Notes: generated from the letters alone by a model not told the origin. 27,415 nt of DNA from Planctomycetales bacterium (GCA_030673005.1 DAOVFI010000002.1:1-27415), one strand, 5' to 3'; shown: positions 15,692 through 23,553, counted from the stretch's first letter. Translations and numbers: made by a program.

Positions 15692-17131
15692 TCATCGCTG
15701 TCGGCGTCGCCTGATTGCAGCAGCGCCGCCAAGGATCAGCAGCAACAGTGTCGTCGGCTCAGGTACTGTCGAACCGCCAAGGTCGCCATCGCGATAGCCG
15801 GTCGGATTCCAATTGGTGGATACCTTTAACAGGTCGTCAGTGTCGATGTCGCCGTCCCTGTCGAAATCGCCCTGCCAATAAGCATGGAATACCGAGCCTG
15901 TCGGATCCCAGTTGGTGGACTCTTTTAACAGGTCGTCAGTGTCGATGTCGCCGTCGTTGTCCGCATCGCCGATCAGGTGGTCAATCTCAGTACTCTTGGC
16001 GACGTCCAGGCCGTTGTACGAGCTGTACTGACTGTCGATGAGGAACGTAGCGATGTTGCTGGCGTCGGCCCAGTTGGCCTCGACCGTTGCGCCGGTGAAT
16101 TTGCAAACGAGGTTGTCGGAGCCGCTGCCGGCGTAACAGGACCAGTACAGGTTGCCCTCGCTGTCGAAGGCTATCTCTCTGGTCTCGCGCGGATCGCCGT
16201 TGTTAGGGTCATTGGGTATATTCAGGGATGTTTCCAACGCTATTGTCCCGCCGGCGGGATCATAGTCATAGCGATACAGCGTAGAGGTGTAACTGCCGGC
16301 GTTGGTTACCGAGGCGTAGATATGGTCCTTGTCGATCTCGGGGTTGTACTCGATGTCGGTGTACTGGGCGTTGAATGAGACCTCTGTGTTTTTGGACACC
16401 CAGTCGGTCATTTGCTCCGGCTGCCAGCCGCCCGCCGTACCGTCTTCGGTTCCGCCTACGGGGTGGTTGCGCATATCAACTTGAACGATCTCGCCGTAGC
16501 CGTTGAAGGCAAGCAGTTTCGAGTCGTTCAGCCACGTCGTACCCTGCGTGCAACCGGGCTTAAGGGCGGTCAGGTATCCCGGATTGCCGTTACCGTCGCC
16601 CATGCCGGTCTCTCGTGGCCCTGTAACACTGGCTCCGGCAGTGGCGCCTGTGCCGGGGTTTGAGCCTGGCAGGTAATTATGCACGTAAATATGGGCGGTG
16701 TCGTAGGAGGTCCAGGCGAAGTAACTGTTGAACGGGCTGACAGAGATGCCCGCTCCCCTGTACGTTTCAGTCCCGCCGGTGGCGGCCTTGATGCCCCAGA
16801 GGCTGGTGCTGCTGTTTCCGCCTGCCGTCTCGAGGTTGTGGACCTCGAAGCCCGTATAGGCATTGCCGAAGTTGTTCGCCAGAAGGTTTCCGGCGGCGTT
16901 GTGGCTTTTCAGATTGGCGTTGTCGTATTCAATTCCCTGCATGTACAGCGGCGACCAGCCCGGTCCGTTGGACCACGTAGCCGTGCCGGCGTCGTAGTGG
17001 CGGTATGTGTTTGATCCATCACTTAACCCCACGACAATGTCATTCTGTCCCATCTGTCCCACCGCCAGGGCAGGGCCGACAAGAACAGCACCGACCGCCA
17101 GGGCCGATAGTAAAAGCATTTTAATGTTCAT
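15692..17131 (-). CDS. PEP-CTERM protein with beta-propeller-like body and dockerin-like repeats
   Basis: 479 residues. A signal peptide (about 1-23) is followed by a long repetitive beta region (30-385) containing segments such as GIEYDN, DIEYNPEIDKDHIYAS and REIAFDSEGNLYWSC, which suggest a propeller-like fold; no catalytic site is recognised. Residues 387-452 hold two dockerin-like calcium loops (GDADNDGDIDTDDLL and GDFDRDGDIDTDDLL) separated by a W-D-P-T-G linker. The PEP-CTERM signal starts at 456 and ends in RRRRQR. The start is supported by GGGAG upstream. The dockerin-like part is almost the same as in the EEP nuclease at 11331-13397, so the two may attach to the same partner or share a recent module duplication. 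Function unknown. Confidence 0.85.
   Translation of the reverse strand: MNIKMLLLSALAVGAVLVGPALAVGQMGQNDIVVGLSDGSNTYRHYDAGTATWSNGPGWSPLYMQGIEYDNANLKSHNAAGNLLANNFGNAYTGFEVHNLETAGGNSSTSLWGIKAATGGTETYRGAGISVSPFNSYFAWTSYDTAHIYVHNYLPGSNPGTGATAGASVTGPRETGMGDGNGNPGYLTALKPGCTQGTTWLNDSKLLAFNGYGEIVQVDMRNHPVGGTEDGTAGGWQPEQMTDWVSKNTEVSFNAQYTDIEYNPEIDKDHIYASVTNAGSYTSTLYRYDYDPAGGTIALETSLNIPNDPNNGDPRETREIAFDSEGNLYWSCYAGSGSDNLVCKFTGATVEANWADASNIATFLIDSQYSSYNGLDVAKSTEIDHLIGDADNDGDIDTDDLLKESTNWDPTGSVFHAYWQGDFDRDGDIDTDDLLKVSTNWNPTGYRDGDLGGSTVPEPTTLLLLILGGAAAIRRRRQR
15801..15955 (-). repeat. Two 56-nt direct repeats encoding dockerin-like motifs
   Basis: Copies at 15801-15856 and 15900-15955 differ at only a few bases, and the last 32 bases are identical. 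They encode D-I-D-T-D-D-L-L-K-x-S-T-N-W-x-P-T-G and match the units at 11449-11601. Confidence 0.75.
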
Positions 17132-17453
17132 CTTGAATCTCCCTTTCCAGTAATAATTTTCGGTTCCATTTACCTTGCAAAGTCCGTGCGTCTTCCTTGG
17201 TGTTTGCTCTGATAGCCGTTTTTCTTTTCCTCCTTAAATAAGGTCCTTTTATCGATTGACTGCATCCACTTTCCCTATACTTGCTCCCGGTAACGCGCCC
17301 ACATATGGATACACAATCCAAGTCTGCTGACCTGAACCGGAAGACTTACTGATTGAGCATACCTCTACTTTACCAGCATTGTTTTATGCGCATATTTCAC
17401 GAGCGTTAAGATTGTGTTATATGTGTTCTGTCGCGCCCAGCCGACAGACTATA

Positions 17454-17647
17454 GCCGTCTCTGCCGGCATTCTCGCAACGCGAAAAAAACGTGTGGGACG
17501 GCACTTGCTCAAGGCGCCGCCCCACAATTCTTCCAGGTAGGGCGGTCATTGCTGCGAGGCTCTGTTGCCGAATGGTCCCGGAAGGAGGGAGAACGGGACA
17601 CCCTCTCGGCGATACTCCGGCGGAGGAGAGACCGGAGCGTTTTTTTT
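17454..17647 (+). ncRNA. Candidate structured small RNA or attenuator
   Basis: Three hairpins follow one another on the + strand: TGTGGG-a-CGGC with GCCG-c-CCCACA (17492-17526), GTCCCG with CGGGAC (17575-17599), and a terminator (17615-17647). GCCGTC at 17454-17459 can pair with GACGGC at 17497-17502, excluding the first hairpin, as in attenuators. No + strand gene lies downstream, so a stand-alone RNA is favoured. It matches no RNA family I can name. The 5' end is a guess. Confidence 0.35.
17615..17647 (+). terminator. Rho-independent terminator, + strand
   Basis: CTCCGG (17615-17620) pairs with CCGGAG (17632-17637), followed by CG and a run of eight T (17640-17647). The strand is clear: on the - strand the run would precede the hairpin as A. 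It implies a + strand transcript in an otherwise - strand region. Confidence 0.65.
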
Positions 17648-17834
17648 AGTGGGAGCTCATCCCCACCAACCTGTCGTTACCCTCTCCAGCACCTACCTGG
17701 CAATAGTAGGCCCCGGTCGGCAGGCACTCGTCCCAGGTTATTTGGGTATGACCTGGAACGAAAGCAAGCGGTTCTGGCAGTAGAAACCACCCGCTGTGCC
17801 ACGACATAGGGACCTGCGTCAGACTCGTTGACAT
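17646..17834 (-). pseudogene. Possible remnant of a FlgD-like/sorting-tail Ig domain
   Basis: A 62-codon frame whose second half (PGHTQITWDECLPTGAYYCQ) resembles the C-terminal pattern of FlgD-like Ig or type 9 sorting tails (T-W-D-G ... P-S-G-x-Y-x-Y-x-L). Two in-frame stops lie just upstream and no ribosome-binding site is evident, so it is probably a decayed end of a larger gene. It overlaps the terminator by 2 bases. Weak. Confidence 0.25.
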
Positions 17835-17927
17835 CTTTTATCACTGTTCAGTTTTCAAGTCCTGCGGACAAGACGCCCTCTTCGGCGCCCCGGTTCGGCT
17901 CGAACCGCAGTGGTACCATTGTTTTTG

Positions 17928-18647
17928 TTACTGCCTGGTGGATTCATCCGCGCCTGTTCGGCACCGGTCTGTATGACGCCGACGGCGGCGGAACAGCAGC
18001 CCGGCTCCGCCTGAAATCAGCAGGGCAAGGGAGGCAGGCTCAGGAACACAGTAGGTGTCAATGACGACTTGATCCAAGTAACCTGTTCCAGTTCCGGATG
18101 GAACAAAACTAAGGTGAACTTTCTCGGTATCAGGATTGAAAGGTATCGTTATGTCGTACACATCCAGAAACCAGTATTGGTCCACAGAGGGTCTTTTCTC
18201 GAGTTGCACAGTTTCCACCAACTCGCCGGAATAATATACATCATCGACACTGGCTCGGATCACGGGCGAAGGTACAACCGTAGGACTGCCGGTGTATGTA
18301 ACCTGTACCCGGATCAACTTCTCATTATTCGGATCAGGATCGTTCGGAATGGTAAACGTGCCCTCTATGTCTAAAAGGCTGTTACCGTATAAGATTCCAC
18401 GCCTACCACTTCCTTCCTGATTTACCCATCCGCCGGAAGTCATACTGCACGAAGGCGTCCCGTACGGATTGTAGTAAAGGTCACCATCCGGTTCTTCAAA
18501 CGTGTATGGATCATAAAACTCCCACTCCTGTACGGTGGTTCCCGGCTGGCCTCGCCATTCCGGCGGGAGAAGGTCGTCTGCCCGAGCCGCCGCACCGGCG
18601 GCCAGAATCAGACACGCTACTACCAAAATCGTCGCTAACTTTTTCAT
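17928..18647 (-). CDS. PEP-CTERM sorting domain protein of unknown function
   Basis: 239 residues. A signal peptide (about 1-23, ending AAARA) precedes a mature body of about 175 residues rich in Tyr, Pro and Asp with no recognised enzyme motif; the pattern of beta strands (IRVQVTYTG, VHLSFVPSGTGTGYLDQVVID) suggests a jelly-roll or sandwich domain. The PEP-CTERM signal starts at 201 (VPEPASLALL, hydrophobic stretch, five Arg). After the Arg cluster 15 further residues follow (HTDRC...), longer than normal for the family. The start is supported by AAAGGAG upstream. Probably an exported surface-anchored protein; its role is unknown. Confidence 0.84.
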   Translation of the reverse strand: MKKLATILVVACLILAAGAAARADDLLPPEWRGQPGTTVQEWEFYDPYTFEEPDGDLYYNPYGTPSCSMTSGGWVNQEGSGRRGILYGNSLLDIEGTFTIPNDPDPNNEKLIRVQVTYTGSPTVVPSPVIRASVDDVYYSGELVETVQLEKRPSVDQYWFLDVYDITIPFNPDTEKVHLSFVPSGTGTGYLDQVVIDTYCVPEPASLALLISGGAGLLFRRRRRHTDRCRTGADESTRQ

Positions 18648-18878
18648 TTTCAGGCTCCTTTTGCTTCGATCCTCTTTGGGATCATCTCACTGCCCTTCCA
18701 GCCCGGAAGCCCCTCGCTCCGCAGAGGCTGGTTGTTGAGGGCAATTCTTGACTCTGTTCACTTGTCAGAGGCTTCCCTGCCTACGTTTGTCTTCCTTGCC
18801 CCCCGGCCCAGCGGCACATCCGGCAAGGATGCGCCGCCGACCGGACGGAAAAATATAAACAACTATGATGCTTACTGC

Positions 18879-19589
18879 TCAGCGGAGTTGGCGTCTGCGC
18901 CTGCGGAACAGCGTAAGCAGACCGCCGATGGTCAAAAGCGACATCGACGCCGGCTCGGGAATGCAATTGCCTTCGATGGCGATCGTTGGGCCTGGATAGT
19001 TGTAGCTAGAGTAGCCGGCCCAGGTGGCCGCTACGGTCGAACCAACGTCCACGAACGACAGGACGAGGGTGCCGTCCGATGCCGATTGCCCGATGAGGTC
19101 GGCGATCTCTTCATTCTGATACAGGTCGTAGGTATCGACGTAACCGTCCCACTTCTTGGTCCAATACCAGGTCCCGATGTAGGTGCTCTGGCCTGCCCAC
19201 GTGCCGGCCCAATCGGCGTAGGTGTGACTGGCGCCGGGGTCCAGACTGTCGGGCGACAGGTAGATGGCGAAGTCGCCGCTCTGTGACCAACTGGCGTTGC
19301 TTTGCTGGTTGGTTACTGTGAGGTTGGTCGGATCACACCAGCAATCCGGTTCCGGCGGGCAAAGGTCGGTGGTCCACTTGGCCGCCGACCAGCACTTGTA
19401 AGACCCCATGCTGGGGTCTTCGACGTTGAAGTAGTAATCCTGGTAGCGCCGGCCGGAGGGATTGAACGTCCCGTTGATGCCGCACTCGCCTTCATAGTTG
19501 CATTCACCGCTGCAATCAGCAACGGCCAGATCTGCTGTCCCGGCAAGCAGGACGATCGCCAGGACTGTACATAGTATCCTCTTAATCAT
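18879..19589 (-). CDS. Cysteine-rich PEP-CTERM protein of unknown function
   Basis: 236 residues with a signal peptide (about 1-24). The mature N-terminal third is Cys-rich (CSGEC, GECG, CW, LCPPEPDCWCD), with eight Cys outside the signal peptide, suggesting disulfides in an exported protein. The middle is rich in Trp, Tyr and Ser (WAGTWAGQSTYIGTWYW), typical of a beta-sandwich, and the PEP-CTERM signal begins at 210 (IPEPASMSLL, five Arg, QLR). ATG at 19589 is chosen over a longer frame to 19685 because GAGGAG lies just upstream. No enzyme motif is seen. A surface or matrix component is likely, but its role is unknown. Confidence 0.84.
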   Translation of the reverse strand: MIKRILCTVLAIVLLAGTADLAVADCSGECNYEGECGINGTFNPSGRRYQDYYFNVEDPSMGSYKCWSAAKWTTDLCPPEPDCWCDPTNLTVTNQQSNASWSQSGDFAIYLSPDSLDPGASHTYADWAGTWAGQSTYIGTWYWTKKWDGYVDTYDLYQNEEIADLIGQSASDGTLVLSFVDVGSTVAATWAGYSSYNYPGPTIAIEGNCIPEPASMSLLTIGGLLTLFRRRRRQLR

Positions 19590-19595
19590 TTTTGG

Positions 19596-19601
19596 CTCCT
19601 C
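19596..19601 (-). promoter_or_regulatory. Ribosome-binding site fixing the start at 19589
   Basis: GAGGAG on the - strand, 6 nt before ATG at 19589. It places the signal peptide at the very N-terminus and removes 32 residues of non-coding lead. Confidence 0.7.
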
Positions 19602-19813
19602 GGTCGAGCACACCTCCCCGGCGAAACATTTGCCTTGAAGATGACTCGAATAAATTATGACTTTGTTTTTACCCCTCACATCCATGCACTCACATTCTCA
19701 ATGCCCCTGCATTGATCACATGATGTTTCGTTGGTTTTCTTTTTCCGGTGTCTCCTTTCATTTTTTTCCTGCTCTCACGCCAAAACAAATACCCGACAAT
19801 TCCGGTCTGTTTT

Positions 19814-20290
19814 TTACGCCATAACCACCTCCCTTCTCTGGTTTAACACTTTTGTTTCGGACGCTTTATCGGTAGGGGCGTATAGGGCGCCGGTTGATAG
19901 TCTTTTTCGTCTTTGCCGGTGAATTGTTGCGACGATCCCGGCCAGTCTTGTGGGGGCGGTTTCTGTCCGCGAGCGCGACGGGAGGCGGGCTATCTTTTGA
20001 CGGCTTGCTTCGCAGAATAGCGGCAGGCCGGCCTTGATTCGCTCGGCATAGACCGGAATGCGACGATGTCTCTCACTCTCACGCAATAACTCGGCAAACA
20101 GTATTTCCTCAAAGTCCGGTGGGAGGAAATCACTTGGACGCACCGCACTGACTGGCAGGTCCAGGTCTTCTAATTGATCGGGGAAACATTCGTCCTTTGA
20201 TTCCGCTTCGTCGTATAGCTCCGGTTCGGACGATCCCGCCGACGATAACCTTCTAACCGCTACATTGTTTATCCGATTCTCGTTGTCCAT
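19814..20290 (-). CDS. Hypothetical protein
   Basis: A 158-residue protein I do not recognise. The N-terminal 60 residues are acidic (SSEPELYDEAESKDE, PDQLEDLDLP), the centre is predicted helical (PPDFEEILFAELLRESERHR), and the C-terminal half is basic with many Arg/Lys (QKIARLPSRSRTET, HRQRRKRLS). There is no signal peptide, membrane segment or metal motif. A GGGGAGG sequence precedes the ATG at 20290, so translation is plausible. It lies alone between exported-protein genes on the same strand, with gaps on both sides. The charge split could suit a nucleic-acid or partner-binding protein, but that is only a guess. Confidence 0.6.
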   Translation of the reverse strand: MDNENRINNVAVRRLSSAGSSEPELYDEAESKDECFPDQLEDLDLPVSAVRPSDFLPPDFEEILFAELLRESERHRRIPVYAERIKAGLPLFCEASRQKIARLPSRSRTETAPTRLAGIVATIHRQRRKRLSTGALYAPTDKASETKVLNQRREVVMA

Positions 20291-20679
20291 TTTCCCATCC
20301 TCCCCCCCGGTTCTAATCTTAGTTTAACCGATTACCTTTATGGTTTGATGATGTAACGATTATGATTTCGTTTTGTTTGGCGCTGCCAACGAATAGTAAG
20401 CCCCAGCGAAGGCGGCAGAAACGATACAAAGGACTTGCGCCGCCCAGACGGGCGCCCGGACGGGGCCGGTCCGAAGAGACTGCAGATCTTTCCCACAGGC
20501 CTCTTCGACCGGTCAATAAGTGTTATGCCTTAAGGGCTGATCACCCTGAAGTTGCAACACACGCACAGTCCCAATCGGTCGGTATGAGCAGACGAATGAC
20601 ACAGTCGCCAAACGGGTCGCGCCCGTCGGACAGGCGTATAGAATCGTGGAACGTCGGGAAACCGATGTGGTTTCGGCCT
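20291..20679. other. 389-bp gap with a long imperfect hairpin
   Basis: No gene seen. A near-perfect inverted repeat lies at 20466-20512: CCGGTCCGAAGAG (20466-20478) with CTCTTCGACCGG (20501-20512), 12 bp with one bulged base and a 22-nt loop. It lies downstream of the phosphoesterase gene that ends at 20680 and may act in transcript ending, though no T tract follows. The AT-rich part near 20320-20370 probably holds the promoter of the hypothetical gene. Confidence 0.45.
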
Positions 20680-22773
20680 TCACCGCCCGTTCTTGATAAG
20701 TGTCAGATCTTCGACTCGATCAATGACCTCACCGTAGGGATTATAGACTTGCAGCGAGACGCCTTGTGCATTCGCGCGGAAGACGGCAACGTTTTCCTGA
20801 GAGGTGTAGAAGTAATTTTTCCGACCGGAGTCCTTCCATTTCCAGTACTTGTTCCATGGAGTGGGCTGTTCTGAATAGTAGGGCGCACCGCCGCCGCCGG
20901 AGGTGATGAACCAGACGGGATGCTTCAATTCAAGAGGCGATGCAGGTTCGTCTTTGGACCAGTCTATCCTGCCGTCATTGTTTCGGTCGTCTTTGGAAGG
21001 GACCCCTACCGGCACCGTCCGGTCAACCCGCAGGCGATAGTAGGCGTGTTCATCCGAACCCAGTACGGCAACTACCTTACTGGAAGAACCGACGGCTCGC
21101 ACCAGATCATTGCGCACCTCAATGATACCGCGCTTCAAGGGACGAAGTTTGTGGCCTTCGAAGGAATAGGCTCTAATGTTGTTGTCTCCCCGATACCACA
21201 TAGAGTCCTTAATGTGCCCGCCGCAGGGAAACACCGGTTCCTGGGCATACAGGAAAACGTACTTGACCATCGGGTTTTTCTCGGCCTGGCGTATCTGTCG
21301 AATGATCCATTTCATCTGATCAGGGAGAATATAGCCTTCGGGGCAGCCGCCGAACTTCTCCGGGCTGCTGGAGTACCAGTAGTTGTTGTTGAATGCTATG
21401 ACTTTCACCGACCCGTACCGAAAGGAAAAGACATTTTCCCGGTACGGAGGCCGCTTCGGATCCGAAGGCTTGGGCCCGTTGGCAGGATTGCAGAAGGCGT
21501 CGGCAAAGACGGCCTCGGCGCTTTCGGTGGCATACGGCCAGCGGTCAATAGAGATAGGCCAGCGGCCACGCTTGCCGTCCTTTGGCCAGAAGGCCGCCAG
21601 CAGGGCCTCGTGATTCCCCATAGCGGGGTAAACAGGACGATAGTTCCAGAAGCCACTCATTGCCTGCTTCCAGGCCTGCAACTGCATCTGAAAATCCTTC
21701 TTGCTCGTAGTGTATCCGTTGACCAGGTCCCCGCCGAAGATGAAGAAGTCCGCGCCCTTGGTAAAGGCCAGCGCGGCATTGCGCTCAAGGGTTGCATAGT
21801 TGATTCCCATGAATTTCTGCATCCCGCCGCAGACGCCCTCTCGGCTGTCTCCACAATAGGCGAAGGTCACCGTTCCGCTGCCCGCTTCAGGCGGCGTCTT
21901 GAAGCGAAATACCTTGGTGAGGCTCCGACCCACCCGCACCCGATAGCGATACTCGCCGGCCGGTCTAAGACCTGTCAGCGCGATTTTCTGCTTTCGTCGG
22001 TCTGCGTTGCCCCTGAACTGTTGGACGTCGTCGCCCAGAAGATAAACGGAAGTCTCCACCGGCTCACTTGTGATAAACGAGATAACCACTTGCGTAGGGT
22101 TTTCGCTGCCGGTCATGTGCACCAGCGGGCCTTCAATCAGCGTCGGCAACTTCTTAAAGCCATCCGAGGTCCTGCGAAAGGATACGAATGTATCATAGAC
22201 GCCCAGCGCCCGATCCGCTCCCGCTCTTTTCAGGTACAGTTCTACTCGCAGGGCAATACGACCCCCATCGCTCCATCCCTCGCTGTTTGTCTTACCTGAC
22301 AGTAACGCCCCTAACTCAAGATCCGCCTTGCCCGCCGCGATCTCGGCGCCGAACCGGAAGCGTTTATAAGCGTAACCCGCCTGCCGGGACTCGAAGGGAT
22401 AAGGCCCGAAGTAGGCCATGCCATAGATGTCCTCCGGGTTGATATCAGAACCGTCGAGCAGCCTGGTCAGCCTCCAGAAACTCAACTTCAAACCCCTCCG
22501 GCGGTTGCGAACCGCCGTCCATATCTGTTCAGGTGTAACGAGATTGCGAATCTGATGGTGGCTAACTGTCGTGGTTCCACCGACAAGAGCTTCGGCATCG
22601 ATCGGTAAATTGCTCCTGGAAGTGCTCGCGCCGATTCGGCTGCTTGCCGCTAACGGAGCAATGGCATTTTCCTCGCCAGCCAATACGGCTACATACGACG
22701 CCAGAGCCATGACAAGTATCCCCAGTTCCAACAAGACGTATCTTCTGCCGGTAAGTTTCGTCTGCATGCACAT
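20680..22773 (-). CDS. Exported purple-acid-phosphatase-like metallophosphoesterase
   Basis: 697 residues. An N-terminal hydrophobic segment (about 12-33) serves as signal or anchor. Residues 225-293 look like the Fn3/purple-acid-phosphatase N-terminal domain (TQVVISFITSEPVETSVYLL, GLRPAGEYRYRVRVG). The catalytic domain (300-640) shows YCGDSRE (306-312), GGDLVNG (347-353), GNHEA (386-390) and GSDEHAYY (572-579). The last motif has Ser-Asp-Glu-His where Gly-His-x-His is usual, and the middle GHxP motif reads AQEP, so metal binding at these two points may differ. An EF-hand-like loop (D596-x-N-x-D-G-x-I-D604) lies at 596-604. ATG at 22773 is chosen because GAGGAG lies 7 nt upstream. Likely a phosphomonoesterase or phosphodiesterase outside the cytoplasm; the substrate is unknown. 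Confidence 0.85.
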   Translation of the reverse strand: MCMQTKLTGRRYVLLELGILVMALASYVAVLAGEENAIAPLAASSRIGASTSRSNLPIDAEALVGGTTTVSHHQIRNLVTPEQIWTAVRNRRRGLKLSFWRLTRLLDGSDINPEDIYGMAYFGPYPFESRQAGYAYKRFRFGAEIAAGKADLELGALLSGKTNSEGWSDGGRIALRVELYLKRAGADRALGVYDTFVSFRRTSDGFKKLPTLIEGPLVHMTGSENPTQVVISFITSEPVETSVYLLGDDVQQFRGNADRRKQKIALTGLRPAGEYRYRVRVGRSLTKVFRFKTPPEAGSGTVTFAYCGDSREGVCGGMQKFMGINYATLERNAALAFTKGADFFIFGGDLVNGYTTSKKDFQMQLQAWKQAMSGFWNYRPVYPAMGNHEALLAAFWPKDGKRGRWPISIDRWPYATESAEAVFADAFCNPANGPKPSDPKRPPYRENVFSFRYGSVKVIAFNNNYWYSSSPEKFGGCPEGYILPDQMKWIIRQIRQAEKNPMVKYVFLYAQEPVFPCGGHIKDSMWYRGDNNIRAYSFEGHKLRPLKRGIIEVRNDLVRAVGSSSKVVAVLGSDEHAYYRLRVDRTVPVGVPSKDDRNNDGRIDWSKDEPASPLELKHPVWFITSGGGGAPYYSEQPTPWNKYWKWKDSGRKNYFYTSQENVAVFRANAQGVSLQVYNPYGEVIDRVEDLTLIKNGR

Positions 22774-23199
22774 TATTCTGCTCCTCAACATCGATCGTTC
22801 GGGCGTTCGGGGCTCAGCCGACCATCTATAAATTCTGTTACAGTTATCGGACAATTGCTGGCCCATGAACTCTACCAAGGCAAGTAGTACGGTGGTCTGA
22901 ACGAGTGTATTATGCGCGTGTAAAGGTGGGGCAAAGAATGCGATAAAGGTGCGCTAAAAAAACCCATTCGCAGGCATTGTTCAATTCAGGGTAACACTTC
23001 GGCGGCAAAGGTTTGTAACCTGTGCGCGCCCACCAGTCCGCTGGTCTATCAGGTTCTGGAAGAACTCAAGGCCGCCCTTCCCTGGCGCTAAGGCCAGCAG
23101 CGGGAATCAAATTCCCAGTGGCTTGATAAACAATGCTGATTGGATAGAATTACCCGCAAATGCTAATAAATGCGGGTGTTCCTATCTGATAGGTGTAAC
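22774..23199. other. 426-bp gap with small hairpins and a possible decayed reading frame
   Basis: No intact gene. A + strand stretch ending in a stop at 23089-23091 reads like a protein end (LVYQVLEELKAALPWR) but has no start; it may be a remnant and I cannot name the family. Two hairpins follow: GGGAAT/ATTCCC (23102-23116) and ACCCGCA/TGCGGGT (23152-23177). The latter overlaps an in-frame ATG at 23170, so the antitoxin remnant probably begins at 23200. Confidence 0.4.
22781..22786 (-). promoter_or_regulatory. Ribosome-binding site fixing the start at 22773
   Basis: GAGGAG on the - strand, 7 nt before ATG at 22773. The ATG at 22791 contains this site within its own first codons and is unlikely to be used. 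Confidence 0.65.
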
Positions 23200-23409
23200 A
23201 TGAGGCGCAACCGGAACACGATTGACAGGGCCAAGGCTCTTTTTCGCAAGCATGGCGGTTTGCTCCGTACAACGGAGGCAAAGCGGCTTGGGATATATCC
23301 AAGATCACTTTTTATGCCGTACGAGATGCTGTTTAACTGCTTGTGGTATCAAATCAGTATCGTCCCTAACTTGGCACGTTTCCTTAAACGCAAAAGGGAC
23401 AAGCCGTAA
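23200..23409 (+). pseudogene. Frameshifted, truncated AbiEi-type antitoxin/transcriptional regulator
   Basis: The first 38 residues (RAKALFRKHGGLLRTTEAKR, LGIYPRSL) match the N-terminal winged-helix domain of AbiEi antitoxins of type IV toxin-antitoxin systems, which normally continues L-Y-A-L-R-D-A. Here a run of five T (23309-23313) shifts the frame: after the run the neighbouring frame reads YAVRDAV followed by a stop. Thus an indel broke the gene, and the rest, including the usual C-terminal domain and an AbiEii toxin partner, is absent. The frame that remains open (to 23409) carries an unrelated tail. Full-length relatives are roughly 200 residues. DNA-binding identity is inferred from the motif. 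Confidence 0.6.
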
Positions 23410-23421
23410 AGGCCTGTCCCT
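23385..23421 (-). terminator. Rho-independent terminator of the initiator tRNA gene
   Basis: On the - strand AGGGACAGGCC and GGCTTGTCCCT form a stem (23395-23421) with a 5-nt loop, followed by TTTTGCGTTT. It lies 16 bp past the tRNA 3' end. Confidence 0.75.
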
Positions 23422-23437
23422 GTGCGAGTTACCTCAA

Positions 23438-23511
<74 letters not shown>

Positions 23512-23523
23512 ATCACACTGATT

Positions 23524-23553
23524 ATCATATAGGTTAATAACCATCAATGTCAA
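23524..23553 (-). promoter_or_regulatory. Sigma-70-type promoter of the initiator tRNA
   Basis: On the - strand a perfect -35 TTGACA (23548-23553) and -10 TATGAT (23524-23529) are separated by 18 bp. The -10 ends 12 bp before the mature tRNA 5' end. Confidence 0.8.

Larger units (their letters stand above)
17132..17927. other. 796-bp gap: leader region, candidate + strand RNA, short - strand remnant
   Basis: No convincing full gene. The right-hand part holds a set of + strand hairpins ending in a T8 terminator (17454-17647) and a 62-codon - strand frame (17646-17834). The rest (17132-17450) is AT-richer and is probably the 5' leader and promoter region of the PEP-CTERM gene ending at 17131; no clear promoter was identified. 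Confidence 0.5.

Noticed and set aside
15801..15955. CRISPR-like repeats
   Set aside because: Only two copies, inside a coding gene and in frame; they encode dockerin-like motifs.
17560..17640. Signal recognition particle RNA or glycine riboswitch
   Set aside because: CCGGAAGG recalls the SRP tip and GGAGAGACCGG a glycine aptamer, but the partner motifs (AGCAGC; CCGAAGG with GCAA) are missing.
17414..17809. A 131-codon + strand frame in the large gap
   Set aside because: Composition is low-complexity Arg/Ser, there is no family resemblance, and it runs through the terminator; the RNA signal explains the region better.
20920..22299. A 459-codon frame on the + strand
   Set aside because: Antisense to the purple-acid-phosphatase-like gene; no recognisable motif or ribosome-binding site.
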